Position numbers and translations under genes: made by a program. Under the pieces are notes generated by a model. That model ran no database searches. It saw only the letters and a program-made list of their open reading frames with translations, and was not told the origin of the DNA. Positions 46,478 to 55,826 of a stretch of 64,000 nt of DNA are shown piece by piece (the stretch's first letter is position 1; every line of letters begins with the position of its first letter). The DNA is from Caulobacter sp. (GTDB lineage Bacteria > Pseudomonadota > Alphaproteobacteria > Caulobacterales > Caulobacteraceae): positions 62,001 through 126,000 of the forward strand of contig JAUXMY010000015.1 in the NCBI GenBank assembly GCA_030683005.1, in the 5' to 3' direction.

Positions 46478-48622
46478 ATGAGCCGCCTTCTCGCCGTCCT
46501 CCTGGGCCTCTTCGCGCTGCTGGGCCCGATCCCCGCCGCCGCCGCGCCCGTCGACACCGGCCACCTGGAGGCCGAGCTGGTCGCCCAGGAGCGGGGCGCC
46601 GTACCGGGCGGGACCGTCTACGTCGCGCTGCGTCAGAAGATCGACAAGGGCTGGCACACCTACTGGCGCAATCCCGGCGACTCCGGCGAGCCGACGACGA
46701 TCACCTGGACCCTGCCGGCCGGGTGGCAGGCCGGCGACATCGTTTGGCCGACCCCGGCGCGGATGCCCATCGGACCGCTGGTCAACTACGGCTATTCCGG
46801 CGAGGTGCTGCTGCCGGTCCCGATCCAGGTTCCGGTCACGGCGGAGGTCGGATCGACGGCGACGCTGAAGGCGGACGTCACCTTCCTGGTCTGCGAACTG
46901 ACCTGTATCCCGGAGTACGCGACCCTGACCCTGGCCGTGCCGGTCGTGGCCGACGCGCCCGGCGCCGACCCGGCCTGGGGCGGAAAGGTCGCCGCCACCC
47001 TCGCCGCCGCGCCGAGGGCCGCCGGTCTGGCGGCCGTCTATGCGGTGCAGGATGACACCGTCCGGCTGGCCGTCACCGGCGGGCCGCTGAAGGGCGCCGA
47101 CCTGTCGCGGGCCTATTTCTTCCCGTTCGACGCCACCGTGCTCGACCACGCCGGGCCCCAGCCCATCGAGCGGGGCGCCGACGGCCTGACCCTGAGTCTG
47201 CCTGCCGGAGTCGCGGTCAGCGCCGGCCAGACGCCGGCGATCATCGCCGGGGTGCTGTCGCTGGGCGACCGTGCCTTCGAGGTCTCGGCCACGGCGGGGA
47301 CGATCCCGGCCGGCGCCCTGGGTGGCGGGACCTTGCCGCCGGCCCCGGTCGAGGACCATGGACCGACCGCCGCGATCGGCGCCGCCATCGGGTTGCCGCT
47401 GGCGCTGGTCTTCGCCTTCCTCGGCGGGCTGATCCTGAACCTGATGCCCTGCGTCTTCCCGGTGCTGTCGATGAAGGCCGCAGCCTTGGCCCGTCATGCC
47501 CACGACACCCGCGCCGCGCGGATGCAGGGGATCGCCTATCTGCTCGGCGTGCTGGTCACCTTCCTGGCGCTGGCGGGAGTCCTGATCGCGCTGAAGGCGG
47601 CCGGCCAGGCTATCGGTTGGGGCTTCCAGCTGCAGTCGCCGGCCATGGTCGCGGCGCTGGCGCTGGTCATGCTGCTGGTCGCCCTGAACCTGTCGGGCGT
47701 GTTCGAGGCCGGATTGTCGCTGCAGGGCGCCGGCGGCGGCGCAACCTCACGCGGAGGCCTGACCGGCAGCTTCCTGACCGGGGTGCTGGCCGTGGTCGTG
47801 GCCGCGCCCTGCACGGCCCCCTTCATGGCCTCGGCCATGGGCTTTGCCCTGACCCAGGATGCCTGGCTGTCCCTGCCGGTGTTCGCGGCGCTGGGCCTGG
47901 GCCTGGCCGCGCCGTTCGTGCTGTTGTCCTTCGCCCCGGGCCTGCTGCGGCGCATGCCCCGTCCCGGTCCGTGGATGGAGACCCTGCGTCACGTCCTGGC
48001 CTTCCCGATGTACGCCGCCGTGGCCTGGCTGGTCTGGGTGCTGGCCCAGCAGACCGGACCGATGGGCCTGGCGCTGGCGCTGTCGGCCGGGGTTCTGGCC
48101 GCCTTCGCCGCCTGGCTCTGGGGCTTGGCCCAGCGCCGGCCGCCGGCGCCGGTCGCGCGCGGTCTCGCCGCCGTGCTGGCGGTCGCCGTCATCGCCCTGA
48201 CCGGCCTGCTCGCCATGGAGTCGCCGGCGACCTCGACCGCCGCCGCGGAGGGGGCCGGAGAGGCCGCCGAGGTTCCGAGTGAGCCCTGGTCGCCGGACCG
48301 GGTCGCGGCCCTGCGCGCCGAGGGCCGGCCGGTCTTCGTGAACTTCACTGCCGCCTGGTGCGTGACCTGCCAGGTCAACGAGCGCACCTCGCTGTCGACG
48401 AAAGCGGTGGCCGATGCGCTGACCCGCAACAACGCCGTCTACCTGAAGGCCGACTGGACCAGACGCGACGCCGTCATCGCGGGCGCGCTGACCGAACATG
48501 GCCGGGCCGGCGTTCCGCTCTATCTTGTGTATGGCGCCGACGGGTCCGCGCCCGTCATACTGCCGCAGCTGTTAACCGAAGGCATGGTGGCCGAGGCCCT
48601 CGACAAGGCCGCCGCCAGATAG
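46478..48622 (+). CDS. DsbD-like (ScsB type) thiol:disulfide interchange protein
   Basis: 714 aa from the ATG at 46478, which begins a signal peptide (MSRLLAVLLGLFALLGPIPA). The periplasmic domain (about 25-290) is of the DsbC/ScsB type, with CELTCIPEYATLTLAVPV. The transmembrane domain carries the redox pair Cys325 (LMPCVFPVLSMKA) and Cys445 (AAPCTAPFM). The C-terminal thioredoxin domain has WCVTC (Cys628, Cys631). Electrons pass from cytoplasmic thioredoxin to periplasmic targets. The next gene, 10 bp on, is a small secreted redoxin, a likely client. Confidence 0.9.
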   Translation: MSRLLAVLLGLFALLGPIPAAAAPVDTGHLEAELVAQERGAVPGGTVYVALRQKIDKGWHTYWRNPGDSGEPTTITWTLPAGWQAGDIVWPTPARMPIGPLVNYGYSGEVLLPVPIQVPVTAEVGSTATLKADVTFLVCELTCIPEYATLTLAVPVVADAPGADPAWGGKVAATLAAAPRAAGLAAVYAVQDDTVRLAVTGGPLKGADLSRAYFFPFDATVLDHAGPQPIERGADGLTLSLPAGVAVSAGQTPAIIAGVLSLGDRAFEVSATAGTIPAGALGGGTLPPAPVEDHGPTAAIGAAIGLPLALVFAFLGGLILNLMPCVFPVLSMKAAALARHAHDTRAARMQGIAYLLGVLVTFLALAGVLIALKAAGQAIGWGFQLQSPAMVAALALVMLLVALNLSGVFEAGLSLQGAGGGATSRGGLTGSFLTGVLAVVVAAPCTAPFMASAMGFALTQDAWLSLPVFAALGLGLAAPFVLLSFAPGLLRRMPRPGPWMETLRHVLAFPMYAAVAWLVWVLAQQTGPMGLALALSAGVLAAFAAWLWGLAQRRPPAPVARGLAAVLAVAVIALTGLLAMESPATSTAAAEGAGEAAEVPSEPWSPDRVAALRAEGRPVFVNFTAAWCVTCQVNERTSLSTKAVADALTRNNAVYLKADWTRRDAVIAGALTEHGRAGVPLYLVYGADGSAPVILPQLLTEGMVAEALDKAAAR

Positions 48623-48632
48623 GGAGCCGCCC

Positions 48633-49226
<594 letters not shown>

Positions 49227-49233
49227 CTTCGTT

Positions 49234-49340
49234 GCGTCCTTCGACACGGCGCTTCGCGCCTGCTCAGGATGACGTCGTCATGGAAGGCTGCCCACCCAGG
49301 TCATGCTGAGCAGCGCCGAAGGCGCGTGTCGAAGCACGCA
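49234..49340. repeat. Family A dispersed palindromic repeat, full copy (A3)
   Basis: gcgtccttcgacacgg, hairpin, ctgctcaggatgacgt, a spacer with gaaggctgcccaccc, then tcatgctgagcagc, hairpin, and cgtgtcgaagcacgca. It is almost identical in layout to the copy at 9194-9300. It lies between converging genes. Confidence 0.8.
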
Positions 49341-49352
49341 CGGCCCGGCCGC

Positions 49353-49823
49353 CTACGTCCCGCTCGTGACCGTCGCCGGCGTCGTGATCACCTCGACGTT
49401 GTCGCGCAGCAGCCAGACCATCTCGCGCAGGGCCGCGTCGCGGGCCTGCGGGTCGGCGGCGGCCTCGACCTGGCCCAACCGCACCGGCAGGTCCTGGGCG
49501 ATGCCGCGCAGGATGCATTTGAGGTCGCTGTCCAGGCCCCGCTCGGCCAGCAGGTGGTGGGCCTTCATGTCCAGCTCGACGAGCCGGGCGATGTCGCTCT
49601 TGAACGCCGCGAAGCCGTCCAGCGCGCCGGTCTGGCCGCGCCAGCCCTCGACGCGGGTCTTCAGCGCGCCGGCCCGGGCGACGATGTCGGCGAACAGCGG
49701 CTCGGCCGTCAGCGGCGAGGCCTGAGCGGTCACGGCGGCGGCCGGGCGGAGGGTCGCACCGTCGGCCGGGGCGGCGAAGGCCAGCCAGAGGGTTGCGGTG
49801 ACGGCGATGGCGTCGCAGGACAT
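49353..49823 (-). CDS. Small secreted helical protein, function unknown
   Basis: 156 aa. A signal peptide (about 1-22, cleaved near ADGA) precedes an all-helical charged stretch: FADIVARAGALKTRVEGWRG, FAAFKSDIARLVELDMKAHH, LLAERGLDSDLKCILRGIAQ, and RLGQVEAAADPQARDAALRE. It ends in a Thr/Val-rich tail. I do not recognise the family. It is divergent from pgi. A stretch of 77 bp lies between the two starts, so both promoters must be short. Confidence 0.65.
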   Translation of the reverse strand: MSCDAIAVTATLWLAFAAPADGATLRPAAAVTAQASPLTAEPLFADIVARAGALKTRVEGWRGQTGALDGFAAFKSDIARLVELDMKAHHLLAERGLDSDLKCILRGIAQDLPVRLGQVEAAADPQARDAALREMVWLLRDNVEVITTPATVTSGT

Positions 49824-49900
49824 GGGCCGCGCCTCGTGATTGCAGGGGTCTCCCGGTTTACGCGGCGCATGGTAAACGGGCCTTTACCGCCGGAGTGCGC

Positions 49901-51463
49901 ATGACCGACCTCGCCGCCGCCTGGACCGCCCTCGAGGCGGCCGCCCGCACCGATTCCGCCACCCGGATCGTTGACCTGTTCGCGGCCGAGCCGGACCGGC
50001 TGGCGCGGCTGTCCGTCGAGGCGGCGGGTCTGACCCTCGACCTCAGCAAGCAGCCGTGGAGCGCCGCCGGCCTGACCGCCGCCCTCCGGCTGGCCCGCGC
50101 CGCCGGGGTGGAGGCGCGCCGGGACCGGCAGTTCGCGGGCGAGGCTATCAACGTCACCGAGAACCGCGCCGTGCTGCACATGGCGCTGCGCGCGCCTGAC
50201 GGCGCCGACTGGAAGGCGGTCGGCAGGCCGGTCTCGGCCGGGGTCGAGGCGGTGCGCAAGGCCATGGCGGCCTTCGTCGCCGAAGTGCGCGAGGGGCGCC
50301 TGCGGGGCGCCACGGGCAAGGCCTTCACCACCGTGCTGCACATCGGCATCGGCGGCAGCGACCTCGGACCCCGGATGGTCTGGCGGGCGCTGAAGCCGCT
50401 GGCGCCGGCGGTGGACGTCGCCTTCGTCGGCAATGTCGATCCGTCCGACATCGCCGCCGCCATGGCCCGGCTGGACCCGGAGACCACCCTGGTCGTGGTC
50501 GCCTCCAAGACCTTCACCACCCAGGAGACCATGGCCAACGCCGCCGCCGCCAAGGCCTGGCTGCGGGACGCGCTGGGCGCGGCGGCCGACGGCCATTTCG
50601 CCGCCTGCTCGACCAACCTGGAGGCCTGCGCCGCCTTCGGCATCCCGGCGAGCCGCGTGTTCGGGTTCGAGGACTGGGTCGGCGGGCGCTACTCGATCTG
50701 GTCGGCGGTCGGGCTGTCGGTGGCGATTGGCCTGGGCTGGGAGGCGTTCGCCGCGTTCCTCGCGGGGGCGGCGGCGATGGACGAGCACTTCCGCGGCGCG
50801 CCGCTGGAGCGCAACGCCCCGGTGCTGCTGGCGCTGGCCCATGTGTTCAACCGCAACGGCCTTGGCCGGCCCGTGCGGGTGGTCGAGCCCTATGCGGAGC
50901 GGCTGGGCCTGCTGGCCGCCTATCTCCAGCAGCTGGAGATGGAGTCGAACGGCAAGCGGGTCACCGAGGCCGGTGCGCCGGTCAGCCACGCCACCTCGAC
51001 CGCCGTGTTCGGCAACGCCGGCACCAACGACCAGCACGCCTTCTTCCAGATGTTGCACCAGGGCACGGACATCATCCCGGTCGACTTTGTCGCCGTCGCC
51101 CGCGCCGACGAGGGCCCGCCGCGCCAGCACGCCATCCTGCTGGCCAACGCCATCGCGCAGGCGCAGGCGTTGATGACCGGCAGCGCCAACGCCGCGCAGC
51201 CGCATCGCCATTTCCCCGGCGACCGGCCGTCCAGCTTCATCCTGCTCGACCGCCTGACCCCGCACGCCCTGGGCGCCCTGCTGGCGCTCTACGAGCACAA
51301 GGTCTTCGTCGAGGGGACGCTCTGGGGCGTCGACAGCTTCGACCAGTGGGGCGTGGAGCTGGGCAAGACCCTGGCCAGCAAGGTGCTGGCCGAACTGGAG
51401 GGCGGCGAGGCCGGGGCGCATGATCCCTCGACGGCGGCGCTGATCGCCAAGCTCCGCGAGTGA
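49901..51463 (+). CDS. pgi: Glucose-6-phosphate isomerase
   Basis: 520 aa from the ATG at 49901. SIS-domain sugar isomerase: TVLHIGIGGSDLGPRMVWRA, TLVVVASKTFTTQETMANA, GGRYSIWSAVGLSVAIGLGW and the active-site TAVFGNAGTNDQHAFFQMLH with GTDIIPVDF. It interconverts glucose-6-phosphate and fructose-6-phosphate. It is monocistronic. A palindromic repeat (family B) follows the stop. Confidence 0.97.
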   Translation: MTDLAAAWTALEAAARTDSATRIVDLFAAEPDRLARLSVEAAGLTLDLSKQPWSAAGLTAALRLARAAGVEARRDRQFAGEAINVTENRAVLHMALRAPDGADWKAVGRPVSAGVEAVRKAMAAFVAEVREGRLRGATGKAFTTVLHIGIGGSDLGPRMVWRALKPLAPAVDVAFVGNVDPSDIAAAMARLDPETTLVVVASKTFTTQETMANAAAAKAWLRDALGAAADGHFAACSTNLEACAAFGIPASRVFGFEDWVGGRYSIWSAVGLSVAIGLGWEAFAAFLAGAAAMDEHFRGAPLERNAPVLLALAHVFNRNGLGRPVRVVEPYAERLGLLAAYLQQLEMESNGKRVTEAGAPVSHATSTAVFGNAGTNDQHAFFQMLHQGTDIIPVDFVAVARADEGPPRQHAILLANAIAQAQALMTGSANAAQPHRHFPGDRPSSFILLDRLTPHALGALLALYEHKVFVEGTLWGVDSFDQWGVELGKTLASKVLAELEGGEAGAHDPSTAALIAKLRE

Positions 51464-51470
51464 CATCACT

Positions 51471-51580
51471 TGTCATCCCGGGCGCCGAAGGCGACCCGGG
51501 ACCCAGATTCGGCGTCACGCGCCGGAGATGGGGTCCAATCTGGGTCCCGGATAGCCGCTGCGCGGCTTCCGGGATGACAG
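51471..51580. repeat. Family B palindromic element after pgi
   Basis: About 110 bp with inverted ends (tgtcatcccg and cgggatgaca) and an exact 14-base inner inverted repeat (ccgggacccagatt at 51496-51509, its complement at 51537-51550). It resembles the REP/MITE-like elements frequent in alphaproteobacteria. It is the only copy in the window. It may end pgi transcription. Confidence 0.7.
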
Positions 51581-51778
51581 TGGGGGTTTGCTTCGCTATA
51601 CCCCCGCCCCGATGACCCGTTCCGCGCACCACCACCATGGCTGCCACGCCTTCCCTCGCGGGACGGATCGGGTTCGCGCGGCCTGAGGGCCAGACGCACA
51701 CCCTCCGGCCCCGCCCGACGCGGAGGGGGCCATTCACGGCTCCATCCGACCCTCGAAGTCCTGATGTAGAGCCGCCCG

Positions 51779-53248
51779 ATGACCGAAGAGACCTTCCGCC
51801 CCGAAGCCCGCGCCCCACGCGGATTCGCCGACAAGCGCGCCGCCACCCTGCGCGCCGAGCGGCGGATCGTGGAGGCGGTGTCCAAGGTCTATGAGCTTTG
51901 GGGCTTCGAGCCGCTCGACACCGGGGCCTTCGAGTACGCCGACGCGCTCGGCAAGTTCCTGCCCGACAGCGACCGGCCCAACGAGGGCGTCTTCGCGCTG
52001 CAGGACGACGACGAGCAGTGGATGGCGCTGCGCTACGACCTGACCGCGCCGCTGGCCCGGTTCGCGGCCCAGAACTGGGAGACCCTGCCCAAGCCGTTCC
52101 GCCGCTACGCCTTCGGGCCGGTCTGGCGTAACGAGAAGCCGGGCCCGGGCCGCTTCCGCGAGTTCATCCAGTGCGACGCCGACACCGTCGGCTCGGCCCG
52201 CCCCGAAGCCGACGCCGAGATCATCGCCATGGCGGTGGCGGGCCTCGAGGCGGCGGGGCTGGCCAGGGGCCAGGCGGTGCTGAAGTTCTCCAACCGCAAG
52301 ATCCTCGACGGGGTCATGGTCGCCGCCGGTGTCGCCGAAGGCCGCCAGAAGCTCACCGTGCTGCGGGCGCTGGACAAGCTGGACCGGCTGGGCCGCGACG
52401 GGGTGCGCGATCTGCTCGGCAAGGGCCGGCTCGACGAGTCGGGCGCCTTCACCCCGGGCGCGGAGCTGTCGACGGCGGCGGCGAGCCTTGTGCTCGACTT
52501 CCTCGACATGGCCGTGGCCGGCGCGCCGCTGGACCAGCTCGCCGCCGCGCCGTTCGCCCAGGCCGAGGCGGCCATGGAGGGCTTCCGCGAGCTGGAGGCG
52601 ATCATCGCCGCGCTGAAGGGGCTGGGCGTCGACGACACCCAGGCCGTGTTCGACCCCTCGATCGTCCGCGGGCTGGAATACTACACCGGCGCGGTGTTCG
52701 AGGCCGACCTGCTGATCGAGACGCCCGACGAGAAGGGCGCCCCGGTCCGCTTCGGCTCCATCGGCGGCGGCGGTCGCTACGACGACCTGGTGGCGCGGTT
52801 CACCGGCGAGCGGACCCCGGCGACGGGCTTCTCGTTCGGCGTGTCGCGGCTGGCGGCGGCGCTGAAGGCGGCCGGACGCGAGGCGGCGGGCGAGGGGCGT
52901 GGGCCCGTGGTGATCATCGCCTTCGACCAGGCCCGCATGGCCGACTACTTCGCCGTCGCGGGCGAACTGCGGAGCGCCGGCATCGCCGCCGAGGTCTATC
53001 TGGGGACCTCCGGCATGCGGCCGCAGATGAAGTACGCCGACCGTCGCCTGGCCCCTGCCGCCGTGATCATCGGCGAGGACGAGTTCGCCGCCGGCACGGC
53101 CACGGTCAAGGACCTCGACCTTGGCCGCGACCTGTCGAAGGGCGTCACCGACAACGCCGCCTGGAAGGCCGAGCGGCCGGGCCAGCAGACCGTCGCCCGC
53201 GCCGACCTGGTGGCCACGGTCCGCAAGATCGTCGAGGCCGCGCAATGA
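51779..53248 (+). CDS. hisS: Histidyl-tRNA synthetase
   Basis: 489 aa. Class II synthetase: GFADKRAATLRAERRIVEAV (motif 1 region), LRYDLTAPLARFAA, FGPVWRNEKPGPGRFREFIQ (motif 2), VRGLEYYTGAVFEADL (histidine-A motif), and GGGGRYDDLV. Motif 3 lies in ATGFSFGVSRLAAAL. A C-terminal anticodon-binding domain ends the protein (about 380-489). It is the first gene of hisS-hisZ-hisG, where each start overlaps the previous stop by 4 bases. The grouping with histidine synthesis genes is common in Caulobacterales. Confidence 0.96.
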   Translation: MTEETFRPEARAPRGFADKRAATLRAERRIVEAVSKVYELWGFEPLDTGAFEYADALGKFLPDSDRPNEGVFALQDDDEQWMALRYDLTAPLARFAAQNWETLPKPFRRYAFGPVWRNEKPGPGRFREFIQCDADTVGSARPEADAEIIAMAVAGLEAAGLARGQAVLKFSNRKILDGVMVAAGVAEGRQKLTVLRALDKLDRLGRDGVRDLLGKGRLDESGAFTPGAELSTAAASLVLDFLDMAVAGAPLDQLAAAPFAQAEAAMEGFRELEAIIAALKGLGVDDTQAVFDPSIVRGLEYYTGAVFEADLLIETPDEKGAPVRFGSIGGGGRYDDLVARFTGERTPATGFSFGVSRLAAALKAAGREAAGEGRGPVVIIAFDQARMADYFAVAGELRSAGIAAEVYLGTSGMRPQMKYADRRLAPAAVIIGEDEFAAGTATVKDLDLGRDLSKGVTDNAAWKAERPGQQTVARADLVATVRKIVEAAQ

Positions 53249-54369
53249 GACTGGAGCCCGCTGTTCCCCAAGGCGCGCTGGCCGCTATCCGCGCGCCGTT
53301 CGCGCAGGCCGGCGCGACGCCGGTCGATGTGGCCGTGCTGCTGCCGCTGGCCCTGCTGCTCGACCTGTCGGGCGAGGCCATGCGCCCGCGCCTGTTCGTG
53401 GTCCAGGCCGAGGGCGGCGAGGAGTTGGCCCTGCGGCCGGACTTCACCATTCCCGTGGCCCGGGCCCACATCGACAGCGGCGCGGCCGAGGGCCGCTACG
53501 CCTACGAGGGCAAGGCCTTCCGCGCCGCCCCGGCCGGCTCGCAGCGGGCGGAGGAGTTCCTGCAGATCGGGGTGGAGGTGTTTGGCAACGGCGACCCGGC
53601 CGTGTCGGACGCGCAGGTCGCGGCCCTGGCCTGGCGCTCGGCGGCGGCGGGCGGCCGCGACGACCTGACCCTGACCTTCGGCGACATCGCGCTGTTCGGG
53701 GCCTTCGTCGACAGTCTGGCCCTGGCGCCGGCGCTGGCGGCGCGGCTCAAGCGCCTGTTCACCCGGCCGCGCCTGCTGGCCGCCGAGCTGGAGCGGGCCG
53801 ACGCCGGCGAGACCGGTGAGCGCATCGTCAACCCGCTGGAAGGCGTGCCTGACGGGCAGGGCCCCGAGGCGTTGCGCCAGCTCTGGGCCATCGCCGGCAT
53901 TGAGCCGGTCGGGACCCGGCCACCGGAAGAAATCGTCCGCCGTCTGGCTGACCGGGCCGAGGCCTCGCGCACGCCTAGCCTGTCGCCGGCCGAAGCCGCC
54001 GCCGTGCGTGGGTTCCTCGCCGTGTCCGGGTCACCCGAGACGGCGCTGGCCGAGGTCCGGCGGCTGGCCGGTCCGTCCACGGCGGCGCTCGATGCGGCCA
54101 CGGACGGCTGGGCCCGCCGGCTGGCCGGTCTGGCCGGGCATGGCGTTCCTGCCGACCGGCTGACCTTCGCCGCCGCCTTCGGCCGGGCCTTCGGTTACTA
54201 CGACGGCGCCCTGTTCGAGGTGCGCAGCGCGGCGCTGGGCGATGAGCGCCCGGTCGCCGCCGGCGGCCGCTACGACGGCCTGCCGGTCCGGCTCGCCGCG
54301 GCCACGACGCTCGGCGCGGTGGGCTGCATGGTCCGGCCGGCGCGAGCCTTCGCGGGAGGCATGGAATGA
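53245..54369 (+). CDS. hisZ: ATP phosphoribosyltransferase regulatory subunit HisZ
   Basis: 374 aa from the ATG at 53245, which overlaps the hisS stop (ATGA). It is a paralog of the HisS catalytic domain lacking the anticodon-binding part: LLLDLSGEAMRPRLFVVQAE, LRPDFTIPVARAHIDSGAAE, GKAFRAAPAGSQRAEEFLQI, AFGRAFGYYDGALFEVR and AAGGRYDGLPVRL. HisZ has lost aminoacylation and regulates HisG. Its presence normally marks a short-form HisG. Confidence 0.93.
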   Translation: MRLEPAVPQGALAAIRAPFAQAGATPVDVAVLLPLALLLDLSGEAMRPRLFVVQAEGGEELALRPDFTIPVARAHIDSGAAEGRYAYEGKAFRAAPAGSQRAEEFLQIGVEVFGNGDPAVSDAQVAALAWRSAAAGGRDDLTLTFGDIALFGAFVDSLALAPALAARLKRLFTRPRLLAAELERADAGETGERIVNPLEGVPDGQGPEALRQLWAIAGIEPVGTRPPEEIVRRLADRAEASRTPSLSPAEAAAVRGFLAVSGSPETALAEVRRLAGPSTAALDAATDGWARRLAGLAGHGVPADRLTFAAAFGRAFGYYDGALFEVRSAALGDERPVAAGGRYDGLPVRLAAATTLGAVGCMVRPARAFAGGME

Positions 54370-55322
54370 GTGGTCCCCTGATTCTGGCCATCCCCTCCAA
54401 GGGACGCCTGAAGGAGCAGGTCGACGCCTGGCTGGCCGACGCCGGCCTGCCGCTGTCGGCCCCGGCCGGCGGTCGCGGCTATACCGCCCGCATCGCAGCC
54501 CTGCCGTCGGTCGAGGTGCGGCTGCTGTCGGCCTCCGACATCGCCGCCGCGCTGGACAGCGGCGAGGTCCACCTGGGCGTCACCGGCGAAGACCTGTTGC
54601 GCGAGCAGATTGCCGATCTCGACAACCGCGTCGCGCTGCTGCGCGCGCTGGGCTTTGGCCGGGCCGACCTCATCGTCGCCGTGCCGCGCGGCTGGCTGGA
54701 CGTCGACACCATGGCCGACCTGGAGGAGGTGGCGCACCTGCATCTGGTCCGCACCGGCCGCCGCCTGCGGGTGGCGACCAAATACATCGCCCAGACCCGC
54801 GCCTTCTTCACGAAGAACGGGGTGGCCGACTACCGTATCGTCGAGTCCGGCGGCGCCACCGAGGGGGCCCCGGCCTCCGGCGCGGCGGAGATCATCGTCG
54901 ACATCACCACCACCGGCGCCACCCTGGCCGCCAACCACCTGAAGATCCTGAGCGACGGCGTGATCCTGAAGAGCCAGGCCCGGCTGGCCGCGTCGCTGAT
55001 CGCCGACTGGGACGCCGGCCGCCTGGCCGTGGTCCGCCAGCTGCTGGGGGTGGTCGAGGCCCGGTCGCGGGCGCGGGGCAGCGTCATGCTGGTCTGGCCG
55101 GCCGAACAGGACGCCGGGGCCCGCGCGGCGCTGGCCGGACTGGTCGAGGCCGGGGCGAGGCCGCGGGCCAACGGCCTGCTGCTGCGCGAAGGCGACCTGC
55201 TGACGGCCCAGGCGGCGCTGGCCGCAGCCGGTGTCGGCCCGGTGGCGGCGACTCGCCCCGAGCATCTGTTCGAGCCCGTGTCGGAGGCCGCCGAGTCGCT
55301 GGCGAACCGCGTTACATCGTAA
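54366..55322 (+). CDS. hisG: ATP phosphoribosyltransferase HisG with C-terminal extra domain
   Basis: 318 aa. The catalytic type-2 periplasmic-binding fold covers about 1-220 (LILAIPSKGRLKEQVDAWLA, GVTGEDLLRE, ADLIVAVPRGW, RVATKYIAQTRAFF, EIIVDITTTGATLAANHLKI with the PRPP loop). About 95 extra residues follow (LIADWDAGRLAVVRQLLGVV through RPEHLFEPV). A short HisG paired with HisZ is normally about 210-230 aa, so this is longer than expected. It starts the histidine pathway by joining ATP and PRPP. The ATG overlaps the hisZ stop. Confidence 0.94.
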   Translation: MSGPLILAIPSKGRLKEQVDAWLADAGLPLSAPAGGRGYTARIAALPSVEVRLLSASDIAAALDSGEVHLGVTGEDLLREQIADLDNRVALLRALGFGRADLIVAVPRGWLDVDTMADLEEVAHLHLVRTGRRLRVATKYIAQTRAFFTKNGVADYRIVESGGATEGAPASGAAEIIVDITTTGATLAANHLKILSDGVILKSQARLAASLIADWDAGRLAVVRQLLGVVEARSRARGSVMLVWPAEQDAGARAALAGLVEAGARPRANGLLLREGDLLTAQAALAAAGVGPVAATRPEHLFEPVSEAAESLANRVTS

Positions 55323-55395
55323 ATTTGACGCAGGAGTCAAAACAACTCGACCGGAGCGGGTTCTTTTGACGGGCAGGTCCAAGAAATAACCCGTT

Positions 55396-55420
55396 TTGCG
55401 GCCTTTCGCCGCAATTTCTT
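55396..55420 (+). terminator. Rho-independent terminator of hisS-hisZ-hisG
   Basis: The stem ttgcggc / gccgcaa with a 5-base loop is followed by tttctt. It lies about 75 bp after the hisG stop. Confidence 0.75.
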
Positions 55421-55443
55421 GCGCGGAAGGCTGCCCGGGTTGC

Positions 55444-55449
55444 TTGACA
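55444..55449 (+). promoter_or_regulatory. Possible -35 element for a small RNA
   Basis: TTGACA is a perfect -35 hexamer. Seventeen bases later the sequence is TCTTTT, a poor -10. It is suggestive only because it stands before the structured stretch at 55480-55610. Confidence 0.25.
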
Positions 55450-55479
55450 GCGACACGGATATGCCGTCTTTTGACGGTG

Positions 55480-55610
55480 CGCGAGACACAAGAACCCCAG
55501 AGAGTTCTGGTCTCACGGCGTTTCGGGGAGGAAACGCCCGCTTGGATCGAGTGATCGAGGAAAAAGCTAAGCCCGCCGCGAATATCCCCCGCGGCGGGCT
55601 TAGTCCTTTC
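55480..55610 (+). ncRNA. Structured small RNA candidate between hisG and the ATPase remnant
   Basis: In about 130 bp three hairpins follow one another: ccaga-gagt-tctgg (55497-55510), partly extended by gagac/gtctc arms; ggcgtttc-ggggag-gaaacgcc (55517-55538), a perfect 8-bp stem; and a 13-14-bp terminator-like stem ctaagcccgccgc / gcggcgggcttag (55567-55603). The 77-codon open frame over this region has no family features. Direction is uncertain because the last stem has its better T-run on the minus strand. No known RNA family was recognised. Confidence 0.3.
55567..55610. terminator. Strong two-way terminator stem
   Basis: A 13-14-bp perfect stem with a 9-base loop. The plus side is followed by tcctttcc. 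The minus side is followed by ctttttcc, the better terminator tail. Confidence 0.6.
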
Positions 55611-55664
55611 CGGGACGGTCGCCAGGAATTGACCTCATCGTCAAAAATCTAGCCCGGCCGCTTT

Positions 55665-55806
55665 GCGTGCTTCGACACGCGCCTGCGGCGCTGCTCAGCA
55701 TGACGTGGGTGGGTAGCCTTCCCTCTCAGTCATCCTGCGCAGCCGCCCCCGGGTCGCGCGAAGCGCGCGCCCGAGGATAAGCTCCGCTGGCGTGTCGAAG
55801 GACGCA
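55665..55806. repeat. Family A dispersed palindromic repeat, enlarged copy in reverse order (A4)
   Basis: gcgtgcttcgacacg, hairpin, gctgctcagcatgacgtgggtgggtagccttc, then tcatcctgcgcagcc, a longer inner GC palindrome, and cgtgtcgaaggacgca. Compared with A2 and A3 the spacer reads in the opposite sense. One hairpin carries about 30 extra bases. Confidence 0.75.
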
Positions 55807-55826
55807 CCCACCCCGGATACCGCGCC

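Noticed and set aside
55419..55652. A 77-codon open frame in the hisG-A4 space
   Set aside because: It runs across three strong hairpins, has no ribosome site and no family features. Structured RNA is the better reading.
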